This document shows, piece after piece, positions 39,566-41,097 of a stretch of DNA of 41,097 nt. Source of the stretch: a virus. Below the pieces are notes generated by a model. That model saw nothing but the letters and a program-made list of their open reading frames with translations, made no database searches and had not been told where the DNA came from. The translations under genes were made by a program, and so were the position numbers. The stretch lies in the IMG/VR virus record IMGVR_UViG_3300042695_000108, positions 1 through 41,097 of that record. The stretch is one strand, 5' to 3'. Every line of letters starts with the position of its first letter. The stretch's first letter is position 1.

Positions 39566-41097
39566 TTAGATGAATGTTTTATTTTGTTCTGCGAATAGTT
39601 CATCTAAGTTGACGACTATTCTTTTGCCTAGTTCTTTCCTAGACAAAAACGGATTCTTCATATGATGGGTAGCGTACTGCCCGTAGTTGAGCATCTCACG
39701 TGCTCGGATCTCACAGAACCATAGAGCCATCACTAAGTCCGTCTTGCCTTTAGTGGTGGGGGTCCACGTAATTAACTGCTCGATCAGTGCCTTGACATTT
39801 TCAGTCTGGTCACTAGGTAGATGAATAAGATTGTCGCGGTGGTGCTTACCATCGGATTGCTTAGTACCAAAGAGCGTAGCCATAGAAGCTACACCAAAGC
39901 CTGCATCCCACTTGTTAGAACCAGTGTGGTGTTCTTTAAGTAGAACGCCTCGTGAGGCAAGGTGCTGCCGGATTCCTTCATCTTGGGTAAGGAAGGCTTG
40001 GAAAGCATTCTTCTCTACGATCCATTCTGACGGTCCGTAAAGGGAAGTCCAACTAAATATCAGTTCTCGGATCTGCGCCGGAGATGGACCAGTGATCTTG
40101 ATAGCATCAACAATGTAACGTTTAGAGGTACTTCGATCAATAGCATAGCAGATCGCAGCAGTATCACCGACCATAGCAGGATCAAGACCACAGATAATAC
40201 TAAAGCCCGAAAGATCTTTTGGATGACCTGGATAACCTGGTTCAAGACGACCTGCTTTTCTCATACCGTCAATAGAACCTTTAACACATACTGGGTCAAA
40301 GGCAGCGTTTTCAGATATGTCTTGTTGTTGATAAACTAGCGCCCAGGTGGATGAGTCCATCGCTTGGCGTTCGTTGTAAAGGTTGCGTCCTGACCAACGT
40401 GGGTAGAGGCCGTCTTCGTTCTTATCAGATTCTTCTTGTCCATCAAATGGAGCATCAGAGGCTGGCCATAAGGTAACCCATTTATCTGGGTCCTCATCTA
40501 TCTCCAGCAGAGCTGGCATAGCCAAATACTTCCAAGGAACTAGCCCACCTGGGTAGCGATCTTCAGAACGTAGCTCGCGGTAGAGATCTACCGAGGCTAC
40601 ACGTGTTCCAATAACGATCAACTTACCTGTAGGGTTCAAACGAGATCGCACGTCCTGGGTCAACCAGCGGATCTGCTTTTCAAACTCGTTGGCATTCTTT
40701 AAAGTAACCGCGTCGTCTACAATAATCATATCTGCACGCTTACCGTAGATCTGACCACCGATACCGACGGCTTCGATGTTCGGGTCCTTTTCAGATGACT
40801 CACGGAGTTCATCACCAAAAGTGACACGGGTTGCCTGCCACGAAGCAGTCTTAGAGTTAAACCCTACGCCAGCAGCATACGCAGTCTGTAACTCTTGATA
40901 CATTGGGTGCGTCAGACGTTGCTTGATGGCGTAGAGAAAGTCGGCAGCTAACTGCTGCGTTTGGGATACGATCAGTACTCGAAAGTTAGGATTCCTACAT
41001 ACCTGCCACGTCACATAGTCCACAGTGATCGTGATGGATTTGGCGTGGTTGGGAGGAATGTTAATCAAAATACGGTTGGCCGCAAGGCCAGGTTCAA
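39566..41097 (-). CDS. terL: Terminase large subunit, main part (begins at 1-455)
   Basis: The remaining part of terminase, read from the end repeat leftward; 40971-41097 duplicates 1-127. Numbered in the joined 619-residue protein: Walker A-like INIPPNHAKS near 121-130, Walker B MIIVDDA near 233-239, coupling motif GTR near 273-275, and the RNase H-like nuclease starting at ICGLDPA (Asp about 415). It cuts and packages concatemeric DNA. Packaging strategy (cos, pac or terminal repeat) cannot be told from here. Confidence 0.95.
   Translation of the reverse strand, partial: EPGLAANRILINIPPNHAKSITITVDYVTWQVCRNPNFRVLIVSQTQQLAADFLYAIKQRLTHPMYQELQTAYAAGVGFNSKTASWQATRVTFGDELRESSEKDPNIEAVGIGGQIYGKRADMIIVDDAVTLKNANEFEKQIRWLTQDVRSRLNPTGKLIVIGTRVASVDLYRELRSEDRYPGGLVPWKYLAMPALLEIDEDPDKWVTLWPASDAPFDGQEESDKNEDGLYPRWSGRNLYNERQAMDSSTWALVYQQQDISENAAFDPVCVKGSIDGMRKAGRLEPGYPGHPKDLSGFSIICGLDPAMVGDTAAICYAIDRSTSKRYIVDAIKITGPSPAQIRELIFSWTSLYGPSEWIVEKNAFQAFLTQDEGIRQHLASRGVLLKEHHTGSNKWDAGFGVASMATLFGTKQSDGKHHRDNLIHLPSDQTENVKALIEQLITWTPTTKGKTDLVMALWFCEIRAREMLNYGQYATHHMKNPFLSRKELGKRIVVNLDELFAEQNKTFI
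40971..41097. repeat. Terminal direct repeat, right copy
   Basis: Identical to 1-127; see the left copy. Remove one copy to obtain the circular sequence of about 40,970 bases. Confidence 0.95.

Overview
The window is a complete or near-complete tailed-phage genome assembled as a circle. Its last 127 bases repeat its first 127 exactly, giving about 40,970 unique bases, and one gene (terminase) runs across the ends. A WhiB-family regulator and a proteasome/HslV-like protein point to an actinobacterial host; moderate base composition and A/T-rich codons would suit a low-GC aquatic actinobacterium, but that is inference. I see no integrase, excisionase or repressor, so a virulent lifestyle is likely. 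I see no tape-measure or major tail-tube gene. Instead there is an N4-gp56-like capsid protein, an adaptor-like protein, a large nozzle-like protein and a 1,615-residue candidate ejection protein, which suggests a short-tailed (podovirus-like) virion.

Layout. (a) 760-1506 is a long intergenic control region between divergent transcription units. It holds short tandem repeats, an A/T-rich stretch between inverted repeats, a leftward promoter/operator candidate and a rightward promoter; it is the best origin candidate. (b) 1507-6228 (+) is an early-type operon of very small, translationally coupled genes, many with zinc-binding Cys pairs. It ends in a membrane-anchored SLT-type muralytic protein and a C5-cytosine methyltransferase split into two ORFs, both in regions of heavy frame overlap. 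A bidirectional hairpin lies at 6247-6285. (c) 6289-12706 (-) is the replication and regulation operon: proteasome-like hydrolase, Cas4/RecB-like nuclease, WhiB regulator, DnaB-like ATPase, a second PD-(D/E)XK nuclease, two-ORF primase (CHC2 and TOPRIM), Nmad1/DUF1599 protein, sigma-like factor, third nuclease and FmdB-like zinc ribbon. It appears to start from a leaderless extended -10 promoter. (d) 12707-13453 (+) holds a possible structured RNA leader, a zinc protein and an HNH endonuclease. (e) From 759 leftward through the contig ends and on from 39566 down to 13524 (-) is one long late unit: terminase, portal, ejection-type proteins, scaffold, capsid, small basic proteins, collagen-like fibre, adaptor, three related fibre/adhesin proteins, nozzle-like protein, holin candidates and an M15-type endolysin. 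It ends at a strong terminator at 13458-13500. A glycosyltransferase and an endonuclease VII are inserted in this late unit; the glycosyltransferase has its own leaderless promoter signature.

How it works together (inference). The phage brings its own sigma-like factor and a WhiB partner, which could switch transcription between units. It makes its own primase and helicase but no recognisable DNA polymerase, so it probably recruits the host replicase. A methyltransferase plus an Nmad1 protein may modify its DNA. The particle appears to carry several glycine-rich and collagen-like adhesins, and two unrelated wall-degrading enzymes are encoded, one in the early unit and one in the late unit.
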